64,000 bases of DNA, taken from contig NZ_FRDN01000003.1 in assembly GCF_900143285.1 (NCBI RefSeq), forward strand, positions 372,001-436,000. The letters run 5' to 3'. The DNA comes from Desulfitobacterium chlororespirans DSM 11544 (lineage in GTDB: Bacteria > Bacillota > Desulfitobacteriia > Desulfitobacteriales > Desulfitobacteriaceae). Below are positions 53,638 through 62,701 of this stretch, piece by piece (the stretch's first letter is position 1; each line of letters begins with the position of its first letter). The translations under genes were made by a program, and so were the position numbers. Under the pieces are notes generated by a model. It saw only the letters and a list, made by a program, of their open reading frames with translations. It had not been told where the DNA came from and did not search any database.

Positions 53638-54657
53638 TCAGCGAATGAATTCTGACGCACAAGCAAAACCTGCCGGATCAATCCCAGCTTTAAAAACCTC
53701 TGCCACCTTGGTATTGATGATAAAATCAACACGGGCCGGTGCTTCCACAGGAATTATCCCCGGGTCCTGGCCTTGCAGAATCTTAGCGGCTATTCTGGAA
53801 GCCTGAATTCCCTGTTCTCTATAATCCATCCCATAGGAGGCCAGGAATCCCTTTTTCGTCTGATTGGCGCTCACTCCAAAGGCCGGGAGCCGCTTTTCCT
53901 GGATAAGAGGGCTGATGGAATCCGTCACCGACTCCATCAAAAGACTGCACAGCAGCATCACCCCATCGACCTCTCCAGGCAGGATTCCATTGATGGCCTT
54001 TAATGTTTCAGCCTCATTCTTAACCCCCACCGGTATCACCGTCATGTCAAGCTGGGCTGCCACCCGATTCAGAAAATCCATGGTGGGCTCCACCGGCGTG
54101 ATCGTCTCGTCATAGAGTACCATAATTTTTTGAACATCGGGCAGTAAGCGTTTAAAATACTCCAAACGCTTACCCGATAATTGTAAATAATAGTTATCCA
54201 CCCCTGTTATCTTTCCTCCAGGATGAGTATAGCTATCCACAAGGCCAAGTTCTTCAGCGAAACCCACCCCAATAAAGACGATGGGAATCTGACTGTCTGC
54301 CGCAGCCTTTTGAAGGGCAAGGGTCTCTCTTTCTCCCGTGCCAATCAATAGATCGGGGCTTTGCCGGACCAATTCTTGGGCAAGCTTCGGAAGATCCTCC
54401 ATTCGATCTTGGGCGCTGACTATTTCAAACTGAATATTAACGTTTTCTTCATAGCCGTATTTTTTCAATCCCTCGATTACCCCGTTAACCTTATTAGTGC
54501 GCAGATCGGACCCCATTAAGATGCCAACTGTTTTGAGCGGGTTTTCCTGAGGAAAAACATTCTGGTGGCTATAGCCGAGCAGCGTAAAGCATAAAACAAA
54601 AAGCAAGGCAAATAAGACGGCTTTGTTTAAGCTCAATCTATAGTTACCGAATTTCAT
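53638..54657 (-). CDS. ABC_sub_bind (TrpX-like) substrate-binding protein
   Basis: A 339-residue exported protein with a hydrophobic signal segment (residues 12-30) and no lipobox. It carries the two-lobe fold of the ABC_sub_bind/TrpX family (KTVGILMGSD, PDLLIGTGERETLALQKAAA, IPIVFIGVGF, YRQ/YREQGIQASRIAAKIL). No transporter genes accompany it; instead a sensor kinase and response regulator follow after 32 bp. It is therefore likely a ligand-sensing partner of the kinase, comparable in idea to TtrS, whose periplasmic binding domain is fused. Confidence 0.88.
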   Translation of the reverse strand: MKFGNYRLSLNKAVLFALLFVLCFTLLGYSHQNVFPQENPLKTVGILMGSDLRTNKVNGVIEGLKKYGYEENVNIQFEIVSAQDRMEDLPKLAQELVRQSPDLLIGTGERETLALQKAAADSQIPIVFIGVGFAEELGLVDSYTHPGGKITGVDNYYLQLSGKRLEYFKRLLPDVQKIMVLYDETITPVEPTMDFLNRVAAQLDMTVIPVGVKNEAETLKAINGILPGEVDGVMLLCSLLMESVTDSISPLIQEKRLPAFGVSANQTKKGFLASYGMDYREQGIQASRIAAKILQGQDPGIIPVEAPARVDFIINTKVAEVFKAGIDPAGFACASEFIR

Positions 54658-54913
54658 CTGATGTTCCTCCTCTAAATTTATCAGTGAGTTCTTTCACTTC
54701 TGGATTACTTATTTTATCATAACGCGAAAAACTTGTTTATACCAGGGTCAGGAAAGATGTAGCAATAAATTCTGCTGATTCGATTTTTCACAAAAAAACA
54801 TTAATTTTCCATAAAATCCTTATATCGCAAGGGTTTTAAAAGATAACTGTCGAATTGTAAGTGCATGGAAATACCCATCTCATTAAAAAATCTAGAAAAG
54901 GAGACCTATTTGA

Positions 54914-55615
54914 TTGGAAAAACCATTAATTGAAATCCGCAACCTTCGCAAAGAATACATTATGGGCGAAGAAGTTGTTGTGGCTTTAAAAAGAATAAAC
55001 TTTTCCATAAATCGCGGGGAACTGTGCTGCATATTCGGCGCTTCGGGTTCTGGCAAGAGCACGCTTTTAAACCAATTGGCAGGGATGGAAAAACCTTCTA
55101 AGGGGGGCGTAAAAATAGGCGGCGTTCCCATTTCGCATTTAAATGAAGATCAGCTTGCCGAATTCAGGCAAAAATATATCGGTTTTGTCTTTCAGTCTTA
55201 TAATTTGCTTCCTATGCTAACCGCCACAGAAAATGTGGCTCTGCCCCTGATGTTTCGGGGTGTGCCGGAAGGAAAACGCAATGCCATGGCCCAAAGCATG
55301 CTGCAAAAGGTTGGACTTGGGCATCGATTGCATCACTATCCCGGACAAATGTCGGGCGGACAACAGCAGCGGGTGGGAATTGCCAGAGCTTTTGTCACAA
55401 AACCCGCGGTTGTTTTTGCCGATGAGCCTACCGGGAATCTGGATACAAAAACAACCAAAGAAGTTATGACTATGATCAAAAATTTTGCGGGAACTTTTAA
55501 ACAAACCATCATCCTGGTCACCCATGATCCGGAAATGACAGTTTATGCCGACCGGATTGTGAAACTGGTAGATGGCGAGATTGTCAGCAATGAAATAAAA
55601 AAACAAACCGTTTAA
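54914..55615 (+). CDS. MacB/LolD-type ABC ATPase
   Basis: A 233-residue ATPase with Walker A GASGSGKST, Q-loop GFVFQSYNLLP, signature MSGGQQQR and Walker B VVFADEPTGNLD, the standard form of the MacB/LolD group. Translation starts at TTG (54914) after AAAGGAG. It is the first of three genes with a large repeat protein and an FtsX-like permease, 21 bp ahead of the former. Confidence 0.9.
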   Translation: MEKPLIEIRNLRKEYIMGEEVVVALKRINFSINRGELCCIFGASGSGKSTLLNQLAGMEKPSKGGVKIGGVPISHLNEDQLAEFRQKYIGFVFQSYNLLPMLTATENVALPLMFRGVPEGKRNAMAQSMLQKVGLGHRLHHYPGQMSGGQQQRVGIARAFVTKPAVVFADEPTGNLDTKTTKEVMTMIKNFAGTFKQTIILVTHDPEMTVYADRIVKLVDGEIVSNEIKKQTV

Positions 55616-55636
55616 CCGGAACTAAGGAGTCGAATT

Positions 55637-58201
55637 ATGAAGAACATTTTGCAAAAATCACGTTACATAATGATTATTCTTTTGGCTATGATTTTGGTCG
55701 TTTCCCCCTTGATGACTACTGCAGCATTAGGGGACGATGCCACCGCTATCAAAAGCAACCTGGTTATAACCGAATATAAGGTCACGAATACTTCTGGAAA
55801 CATCCTATCAGTAATACGCCAGGGTGATTCAGTAAACCTGGAAATTACGGTAAAAAATCCGGGCATTAAGACATCACTAATATCGGATTCTGCGCATATT
55901 GAAGTGTCCCGGTTAGTTGATAACTTTTCAGGGAATGGTCATCCTGCAATTACAATAACCTCTCAAGGCGATGAGCCCCTTGCCATGACTATCAAATTCT
56001 CTGGCATCAAGTATGCCGGGGGCGGTAAAACCTTTAAGTTCATGGTTGGCTACAAGGATTTATCTGTAGACTATGACATCACAGACCTATCTATAAAGGA
56101 ATGCGCTGATCAGGAAAACAAACCTGGCGACGATTACAAAGTAACCCCCTCCCTGCTGATAACCAGTTCTCTCAACCAGGAAACCTTGAAACCCAATCAG
56201 CTCATGGATCTGACCATCAACATTGAAAACCTCAGTGACTTGAGCCTTCATGATGTGGTTGTGTCACTCACTCCTTCATCGTCTATTTACCTTGTGTCTG
56301 GCAAAAATACCTTCTCTTTAAATACCATTGACGGAAGAAAAACCAGCTCTTTTACCGTGAAAATCAAAACGGGGATTGACCTTCCTCCGGTGTCGCAAAA
56401 TATTGGCGTGGATCTCAAATATACTTATGACAACGGAAGTGAGATTGTCCAAGGTACCACCAGCGAAAAAATCAGCCTCATCAGCGAAATCGGTGAATCT
56501 TCCGGGCCAATCCTCTTCATCAGCGGCGTTCAAACGGAAGAAGCACTGAAAAGTAACAGCGAGAGGGATGTGACGATTCAAATCATCAATATGGGGGATA
56601 CAACCGCTTCTGATATCACGGTTTTACTCAGTCCATCGGACTCCATTTATTTCCCGGATGGCAAAAGCTCTTTTTTATTAAAAGACATCAAGGGCAACAC
56701 GGAAGAACGCTTTACCGTGAGAATAAAGGCAGCAGGTGAGGTAGCCTCGACGCTGCAAAGCATTGGCGTCGAGGTAAAATATTCATATACCAGCGGCAGC
56801 AGCATTATCGAGGACACGGCCACCGGCAAAATTGCCATTGTGACCGCCGGCAAATCCCCTGCGCCCATTCTGTTCATCAGTGGCCTCCAAACCAAGGACA
56901 TCCTGAAAGGCGATGAAGAGAAGGAAATTACCCTGCAAATAGCCAACATGGGGGAAACAACCGCTTCCGATATCACCGTTTCCCTCAATCCGTCGGACTC
57001 CATTTATCTCCCGGATGGCCAAAGTTCCTTTTTCTTAAAAAGTATTAAGGGCTACACGGAAGAAAGCATCACCGTCAAAGTAAAGGCCGCCAGTGAGCCG
57101 TCCTCATCCCTGCAAACCCTCGGTGTCGACACCAGCTATTCCTATGACAGCGGCGGCGGTATGGTACCGAGTACGGCTTCCGGCAAAGTGGTGGTGGTGA
57201 CCGAAAGCCATAAGGAGGCCGACGCCTCGGTTCCCTATCTCATTGTCAGCAATTATTCTTATGGAGGTTCTCCGGTAGCAGCCAATACAGCCTTTAAGCT
57301 ATCCATGGATTTTTACAATACCAGCTCTAGCTTGAGCATTGAAAACATCGTTGTAACCTTGGAAACAGGCGAGAATTTTTCTGTAGCCAGTTCCTCCAAC
57401 ACCTTTTACTATGAATCTCTGGGGGCGGGACAAACCCTTACACAGGAATTGGATTTGCAGGCGCTGCTTGTCGCCAACTCCGGTCAAACCAGTATATCGG
57501 GTGCTAAAACCGTAGAAGTCGGTTTTAAATATGAGTATAGCACCGGCAGTAAACGCGCCACCAACACGATGAGCGAAAAGTTGTCCATCCCCATTTACCT
57601 GCCGGATCGTTTTGAACTGGCGCAGCCCCAATTACCTGATTTCGTCGCTGTCGGGCAGGAGTCGGTTATTACTTTAAGCTATGTGAATAAAGGGAAAAAC
57701 TCTATATCGAATGTGGAGGCGGCGATTGAGGATATTACAGGAGAAATGGAGACGCCTGCCAAGGTGCAGCAGCTTGGCAATATTGAGGCGGGAAAGAGCA
57801 GCACCATCGGTTTTGCTTTTATGCCGTTGCAGCCAGGGGAACTGTCCTTCACCATCAAAATTACTTATGAAGACGCTAATTTAGAACCTGTCATCAAGGA
57901 ATTTCCCGTGCTGGTCTCAGCTTTTGATGCGCCTCCCCCCATGAATATGGGCATGCCGGAAATGGCGCCTGAACAGGAAGGCAAAATCCCGCTCCCTTGG
58001 CTGATTGGCGCAGCCATTATCTTACTGGCGGGCACAGGAATTGCCATAATGCGTATCAAGAAAGCCCGGGCACAAAAGAAAATAAACTCGATCGACTTTT
58101 CCTGGGAAGAAGACGCGCCCGCCCAAGACCTGCCGCTGACGGAGGATAAAACCGACGGCACCGCACCAAGCACAGATGCGCCTTCCAAATCAGAGGTATA
58201 G
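55637..58201 (+). CDS. exported membrane-anchored protein with Ig-like (CARDB/COG1361) repeats
   Basis: An 854-residue surface protein. It has a signal peptide (residues 10-32) and a single C-terminal TM (about 795-815) followed by a basic then acidic cytoplasmic tail. In between lie Ig-like domains: three repeats of about 115 residues (roughly 170-285, 290-405, 405-520), each with L-I/FISGxQT-like openings, a D-SIYxPDG turn and a GVxxxYSYxSG ending, plus less regular ones to about 760. In this ABC operon it takes the place of a MacA-type adaptor and may bind substrate or link to the cell wall. Confidence 0.78.
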   Translation: MKNILQKSRYIMIILLAMILVVSPLMTTAALGDDATAIKSNLVITEYKVTNTSGNILSVIRQGDSVNLEITVKNPGIKTSLISDSAHIEVSRLVDNFSGNGHPAITITSQGDEPLAMTIKFSGIKYAGGGKTFKFMVGYKDLSVDYDITDLSIKECADQENKPGDDYKVTPSLLITSSLNQETLKPNQLMDLTINIENLSDLSLHDVVVSLTPSSSIYLVSGKNTFSLNTIDGRKTSSFTVKIKTGIDLPPVSQNIGVDLKYTYDNGSEIVQGTTSEKISLISEIGESSGPILFISGVQTEEALKSNSERDVTIQIINMGDTTASDITVLLSPSDSIYFPDGKSSFLLKDIKGNTEERFTVRIKAAGEVASTLQSIGVEVKYSYTSGSSIIEDTATGKIAIVTAGKSPAPILFISGLQTKDILKGDEEKEITLQIANMGETTASDITVSLNPSDSIYLPDGQSSFFLKSIKGYTEESITVKVKAASEPSSSLQTLGVDTSYSYDSGGGMVPSTASGKVVVVTESHKEADASVPYLIVSNYSYGGSPVAANTAFKLSMDFYNTSSSLSIENIVVTLETGENFSVASSSNTFYYESLGAGQTLTQELDLQALLVANSGQTSISGAKTVEVGFKYEYSTGSKRATNTMSEKLSIPIYLPDRFELAQPQLPDFVAVGQESVITLSYVNKGKNSISNVEAAIEDITGEMETPAKVQQLGNIEAGKSSTIGFAFMPLQPGELSFTIKITYEDANLEPVIKEFPVLVSAFDAPPPMNMGMPEMAPEQEGKIPLPWLIGAAIILLAGTGIAIMRIKKARAQKKINSIDFSWEEDAPAQDLPLTEDKTDGTAPSTDAPSKSEV

Positions 58202-58204
58202 AGG

Positions 58205-59536
58205 ATGACTTGGAAAGATATTTTAAAAATGTGCCTGCGCAATTTGCGCCGCCGCAAATCCAGAACCTTATTAACCGTGCTGGGGGTACTGATCGGGTGC
58301 TGCAGCATTGTCATTATGGTATCCATCGGCATCGGCACTAAAGTCTCCCAGGAAGAAATGCTGGCGGAAATGGGAGATTTGACAATTATCACCGTTATGG
58401 TGCCCAATATGGGCAACGATCAAAATAAACTGGATGACGCCGGCATCAGAACGATTGCTCAGATACCCAATGTCATCGCCGTATCGCCGAAAATCTCTCC
58501 CGACGAACTGTTCAACGATATTTACTTTAAGATCTACGCCGGAATTGGCGACAGATATATCAACGATTGGCTCCCGGTGGCGGCCTATGACAGCTCCAGC
58601 CTGGAAAAGTTGGGATTCAAGCTTGTGGATGGAGCATACCCCGCCACTACTAAGGGGGTGCTGGTCGGCGAAATGTTTGCTTACAATTTCCGGGATTCCT
58701 ATCGGCCGGAAGGAAGCAATCGGGTTGACCGTTACGCCAATATTGATTTTAATAATTTCGATATGGACCAACTCAAGAACAATATGCCGGACCCCTACTT
58801 CAACCCGCTCACGTCCTCTCTGACTCTGGTCCTGGAAAAGGAAGGCATCGCCAAGTACAGCATCCCCCTTGAAGTAACCGGACGCGTCAAAGAAGATTAC
58901 AACAAAGGTTATGAAACCAGCGAAGGTGTCTTGCTGGACCTGGCTTTTCTGGAACAGATCTTAAAGGATTCCGGTGCGGCAAAAAACACGACCGAAAAGA
59001 AAAGCTATCAAAATGCTCTTGTTAAGGTAGACCACATTTCCAAAGTCGCCGAAGTGGAAAAGGAAATCAAGCGGCTTGGCTTTGATACCCGATCTATGGA
59101 AAGCATCCGTGAACCCATGGAAAAAGAAGCGCGGCAAAAACAGCTGATGCTGGGGGGACTGGGGGCTATTTCATTGTTCGTGGCCGCTATTGGGATTACT
59201 AATACGATGATTATGTCCATCTCTGAGCGGACCAAGGAAATCGGCATTATGAAAGCATTGGGCTGCTATGTAAAGGATATTCGTATCATTTTTCTTACGG
59301 AATCCGGTATTATTGGCCTCTTGGGAGGAGTTGTCGGTAATATCGTCAGTTTGATCATTTCACTGGTCATGAATTTTGTTTCGGAAGGTGCCGGCGGCAG
59401 CAAAATATCCATTATACCCCTCTGGCTTATCGGCTTTGCCGTTGTCTTTTCAATTTTTATCGGAGTGGGCTCCGGGTACTATCCTGCCAACAAAGCCGTG
59501 AAAATATCGGCGCTGGAAGCAATTAAAAGCGATTGA
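58205..59536 (+). CDS. MacB-like FtsX-family permease
   Basis: A 443-residue permease. TM1 (about 22-45) follows the family's basic opening (CLRNLRRRKSRTLLTVLGVLIG); a large extracytoplasmic domain (50-320) precedes three TM segments with the FtsX core (MIMSISERTKEIGIMKALGC and a final NKAVKISALEAI). It starts 3 bp after the repeat protein gene and should pair with the ATPase. Such systems act mechanically on periplasmic or surface partners rather than moving substrate through a channel. Confidence 0.88.
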   Translation: MTWKDILKMCLRNLRRRKSRTLLTVLGVLIGCCSIVIMVSIGIGTKVSQEEMLAEMGDLTIITVMVPNMGNDQNKLDDAGIRTIAQIPNVIAVSPKISPDELFNDIYFKIYAGIGDRYINDWLPVAAYDSSSLEKLGFKLVDGAYPATTKGVLVGEMFAYNFRDSYRPEGSNRVDRYANIDFNNFDMDQLKNNMPDPYFNPLTSSLTLVLEKEGIAKYSIPLEVTGRVKEDYNKGYETSEGVLLDLAFLEQILKDSGAAKNTTEKKSYQNALVKVDHISKVAEVEKEIKRLGFDTRSMESIREPMEKEARQKQLMLGGLGAISLFVAAIGITNTMIMSISERTKEIGIMKALGCYVKDIRIIFLTESGIIGLLGGVVGNIVSLIISLVMNFVSEGAGGSKISIIPLWLIGFAVVFSIFIGVGSGYYPANKAVKISALEAIKSD

Positions 59537-59571
59537 TTCCCCCAACCATTCAGCTAGAGCTCAAATCAATT

Positions 59572-59623
59572 TAAAGAATAACGAGCGGACAGCCACTTAC
59601 TGCTATCCGCTCGTTATTCTTTA
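59572..59623 (+). terminator. terminator of the MacB-like operon
   Basis: 18-bp arms starting TAAAGAATAACGAGCGGA around a 16-nt loop, 36 bp past the permease stop. It can serve both strands because the convergent flavoprotein gene ends 85 bp away. Confidence 0.85.
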
Positions 59624-59685
59624 TCTGTTGTTTTTATCCGTTGTTTTTCTTTTCTATCTGTTATTTTTTTATCTATTGCCCTCAA
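59618..59685. repeat. degenerate T-rich tandem repeat
   Basis: Four imperfect units of TATCTGTTGTTTTT type (TATCTGTTG, TATCCGTTG, TATCTGTTA, TATCTATTG) in the space between two convergent genes. No function is apparent. Confidence 0.5.
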
Positions 59686-59707
59686 TCCGTTCCATTCTCA
59701 TTCCTGC

Positions 59708-61348
59708 TCAGCTCTTAGCCAGCTCCAGCAATTCCTCCAGATTCTTCTTGCCGAAAACGACTTTTTCATCATTGACCACAATAGCCGGTACGCTCATAAT
59801 CGCGTACTTGTTTTTAAAATCAGGGTAATGAGCCACATCGATCATCTCCGCCTCGATCAGGAGATTTTTCAAGGCCATCAACTGAGTCAGGGTCACCACA
59901 TCCGGGCAGAGAGTGCAGGAAAGCGAGACCCCGATTTTGAAGTTGACTTTCCTGTTCACTCCCCGGATTTTGGCCAGAGTCTCTTCCCCTACCGCCTGGC
60001 CAGGTCCTGCCGCATTATACAGGGCCAGAATAAAAGAGTTGATTTCGTGGCCGCCGGGTATGCCGTGAAACTGCACTCCCGTATAGGCCCCGTCCGGTCC
60101 CAGCACCGCCACGGCAGGGAAAAGGGTGATATTGGCTTCTTTCTCTCTGACCGCGTCCTCACCCCGGTTCAGGAACTCAACCTCCACCTTATCAGTCAGT
60201 CCGGCAAACTCGGACAGAAAGCTCCGCAGTTCCTCGCTGAACTCGCTGCCCCCCTCCAGAAAGGCCAGCAACCCAATCCGGTTTTCCAGCCGTTCCAGAA
60301 TAGGCACCAGCTGTTCCTTAAGGGAGTCGTCCAATAACGAAGATCCCTGCCGGGTGACTGGAGTTTTCTCCTCATCACCCAGCTCGCCTGGTTCACCTAG
60401 CCCCAGCCGTTCCTTCTTCCCTACCAGATATTTCTCAGCGCTGGTGGCCGCGATGGCGCCGTCCGCTACGGCAGTAACCAGCTGCCGCAGCTCCTTGGGA
60501 CGGATATCCCCTGCGGCATAGACCCCCTCCACATTGGTGCCCATGCTCTCATCGGTGGGAATATAGCTCCGCTCATCGATTCCGACCTCCTGAGCATATT
60601 CGGCGCTTTGCGGAATGTATCCCACGAAAACAAACACCCCAAAAGTCTGCTTCTGATCCGTTACATCATACCGCCATGTTTCGCCGCTCCGGTTATTCAC
60701 GAATTCAGCGTAGCGCAGAACCGTATCCCCGCCCGCTTCCCGAAGCTCGGTGTTGAACTTCACCTCGATCTTCGGGTGGGCCAGAACTCTTTCGGAGATA
60801 GTTTGGGGGCAGGAAAATCCATCCCCCCGGACGATCATGGTGACTTTTCTGGCATAGCGGGTCAGGAAAATCCCTTCCTCTGCCGCAGCCAGCCCTCCAC
60901 CGATCACGAAAACATCCATCCCTGTGAAAAACTCACCGTCACAGGTTGCACAATAGCCAATACCCCGTCCTCTGAATTCCTCTTCCCCAATAAAGCCCAG
61001 TTTTCTGGGCACAGACCCGGTGGCAATGATCACAGCCAAAGCCTCATATTCCCCTTCAGCCGTCCGGATTTTCTTAATATCCCCAGCTAAATCTACGGAC
61101 TCCACCGCCGCCTGCCGAAATTTCACACCGAATTTTTCCGCCTGCCTGCGCATGGTCTGGCTGAGCTCTTCCCCTGAAATATTCAGGATGCCCGGATAAT
61201 TCTCCACCTCGGAGGTGATTTTGATCTGCCCTCCGGCCCGGTCCCGGTCAATCACAAGGGTTTTAAGCTTCGAACGCCCGGCATAAATGCCCGCAGCCAT
61301 CCCCGCACTGCCGGAACCGATAATAATCAGATCATAGAGTTCTTTCAT
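59708..61348 (-). CDS. AhpF-like thioredoxin reductase with C-terminal thioredoxin fold
   Basis: A 546-residue flavoprotein. The N-terminal two thirds are a thioredoxin reductase: FAD loop GSGSAGMAAGIYAG, redox pair CATC, NADPH loop GGGLAAAEEG and the late AAGDIRPKELRQ. The last 220 residues form the AhpF-type double thioredoxin fold with active Cys-Thr-Leu-Cys (SCTLCPDVV). In true AhpF this module is N-terminal; here the order is swapped. It lies 5 bp behind ahpC, so it reduces that peroxiredoxin. Confidence 0.88.
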   Translation of the reverse strand: MKELYDLIIIGSGSAGMAAGIYAGRSKLKTLVIDRDRAGGQIKITSEVENYPGILNISGEELSQTMRRQAEKFGVKFRQAAVESVDLAGDIKKIRTAEGEYEALAVIIATGSVPRKLGFIGEEEFRGRGIGYCATCDGEFFTGMDVFVIGGGLAAAEEGIFLTRYARKVTMIVRGDGFSCPQTISERVLAHPKIEVKFNTELREAGGDTVLRYAEFVNNRSGETWRYDVTDQKQTFGVFVFVGYIPQSAEYAQEVGIDERSYIPTDESMGTNVEGVYAAGDIRPKELRQLVTAVADGAIAATSAEKYLVGKKERLGLGEPGELGDEEKTPVTRQGSSLLDDSLKEQLVPILERLENRIGLLAFLEGGSEFSEELRSFLSEFAGLTDKVEVEFLNRGEDAVREKEANITLFPAVAVLGPDGAYTGVQFHGIPGGHEINSFILALYNAAGPGQAVGEETLAKIRGVNRKVNFKIGVSLSCTLCPDVVTLTQLMALKNLLIEAEMIDVAHYPDFKNKYAIMSVPAIVVNDEKVVFGKKNLEELLELAKS

Positions 61349-61353
61349 AGAGC

Positions 61354-61917
61354 TTACAGCTTCCCTACCAGATCCAGGCTGGGTTTAAGGGTTTCTGCAC
61401 CGGGCCGCCATTTTGCCGGGCAAACCTGATCCCCATGCTCCGCAACGAACTGAGCAGCCTGCACCTTGCGCAGCAATTCCGCTGCCTCACGGCCGATATT
61501 GTTGCTGTTGACTTCATAGGCTACGATCTTTCCTTCAGGATTGACCACAAAGCTGCCCCGCAGAGCTAAGCCCTCCTCTTCAATATAAACCTCAAAGTCC
61601 TTGGCCAGCTTGGCGGTTGGGTCAGCCAGCATCGGATAGCGGATTTTTCTGATGGTGTCGGAGGCATCATGCCAAGCCTTATGCACAAAATGGGTATCGG
61701 TGGACACGGAGTAAATCTCCACACCGATTTTCTTGAATTCATCATATTGATCGGCCAGATCCCCCAGCTCTGTGGGGCAAACAAAAGTAAAATCAGCAGG
61801 GTAGAATACGAAAACCGACCATTTGCCCAGCAAATCCGCTTTGGTTACCTCCTTGAAAGCACCCTCCACAAAAGCCTGCACCTTGAACTCGTTTACTTCT
61901 TTACCGATAAGTGACAT
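61354..61917 (-). CDS. ahpC: AhpC, 2-Cys peroxiredoxin
   Basis: A 187-residue alkyl hydroperoxide reductase. The peroxidatic Cys is in DFTFVCPTE (residue 47), the resolving Cys in GDQVCPAKW (residue 166). It reduces hydroperoxides and is recharged by the neighbouring flavoprotein. The ATG follows GGGGGAAA. A PerR-like box lies about 90 bp upstream, so it is probably derepressed by peroxide. Confidence 0.95.
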   Translation of the reverse strand: MSLIGKEVNEFKVQAFVEGAFKEVTKADLLGKWSVFVFYPADFTFVCPTELGDLADQYDEFKKIGVEIYSVSTDTHFVHKAWHDASDTIRKIRYPMLADPTAKLAKDFEVYIEEEGLALRGSFVVNPEGKIVAYEVNSNNIGREAAELLRKVQAAQFVAEHGDQVCPAKWRPGAETLKPSLDLVGKL

Positions 61918-62005
61918 AATAATTTCCCCCTTATCATTATTTTTTTATTGTGATCGGCAAAATGCCGGATCTATCTTCTCTTCTTTTGCTCATCTTCAAT
62001 GATAA

Positions 62006-62020
62006 TTATAATCTTTATAA
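62006..62020. promoter_or_regulatory. PerR-like box upstream of ahpC
   Basis: TTATAATCTTTATAA differs from the PerR consensus TTATAATNATTATAA at one position. The remaining 62021-62263 shows no gene or strong site; a minus-strand frame there was not accepted. Confidence 0.65.
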
Positions 62021-62263
62021 ATAAGTAATTATATTATATATTGTATCTATTTGCCTGGGAAAATCAAGTACTTTTTAGTCAATTTGCCAAATTTTTTTCC
62101 TACATTTATTTGTGAGACCTCTTCCTCCAAAGCCCGGCCGCTCCCCCATCTTAAGCTTTCCGGCCGGAAGTGAAAAAAAGACGGTTTTGCTTTGTGGGAA
62201 AAAGCAAACATCCATCCTTTTTTCGGCATATTATGCAATATCAAGATAAAGGGGTAATTCTTA

Positions 62264-62701
62264 ATGTTCAATTCCACTCAAAAAAGCGCTGCCCAGACCG
62301 CCCATGAAACCGCCTTTGAGCTAAGCTTAGTCAAAGATGAAAGAATCGGCGATGTTCTTTTTCTCATTGCTTCTATTATCGCCTTAATCTCCACTTACCA
62401 GGCTGAGGAAGCCATCATCATCGAGGAATTCAGCCGGACACCTCAGCCGGATCGTTCTGCCCGCACGATCGCCGCGTCAAGCTGGACATTTTTGATCGGC
62501 AGCATCCTTATAGCTTATGTAGCCATCGTCAGATACCAGGAAATCGCAGCCTCTGCCCCTGATGCATCACCTTTAATGTTAAAGGGAAGTTGGTTCACTG
62601 CTATAGGGGATATCGTCAGCGTCATCGGCTTTGGTCTGTCCGCCCTGGGCGACCAGATGAAAGCCCATGCATCTTCCCAAGAACCAACCATAGCCCGTTA
62701 G
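62264..62701 (+). CDS. small membrane protein, unknown function
   Basis: A 145-residue protein with three likely TM segments (DVLFLIASIIALIS, WTFLIGSILIAYVAIV, WFTAIGDIVSVIGFGLSAL) and charged connecting stretches. The ATG follows AAAGGGG. No family was recognised. Its stop overlaps that of the convergent menC gene by 3 nt. Confidence 0.7.
   Translation: MFNSTQKSAAQTAHETAFELSLVKDERIGDVLFLIASIIALISTYQAEEAIIIEEFSRTPQPDRSARTIAASSWTFLIGSILIAYVAIVRYQEIAASAPDASPLMLKGSWFTAIGDIVSVIGFGLSALGDQMKAHASSQEPTIAR

Noticed and set aside
62047-62277. 76-codon minus-strand frame upstream of ahpC
   Set aside because: No ribosome-binding site, overlaps the start of the divergent small membrane protein gene, low-complexity basic product.
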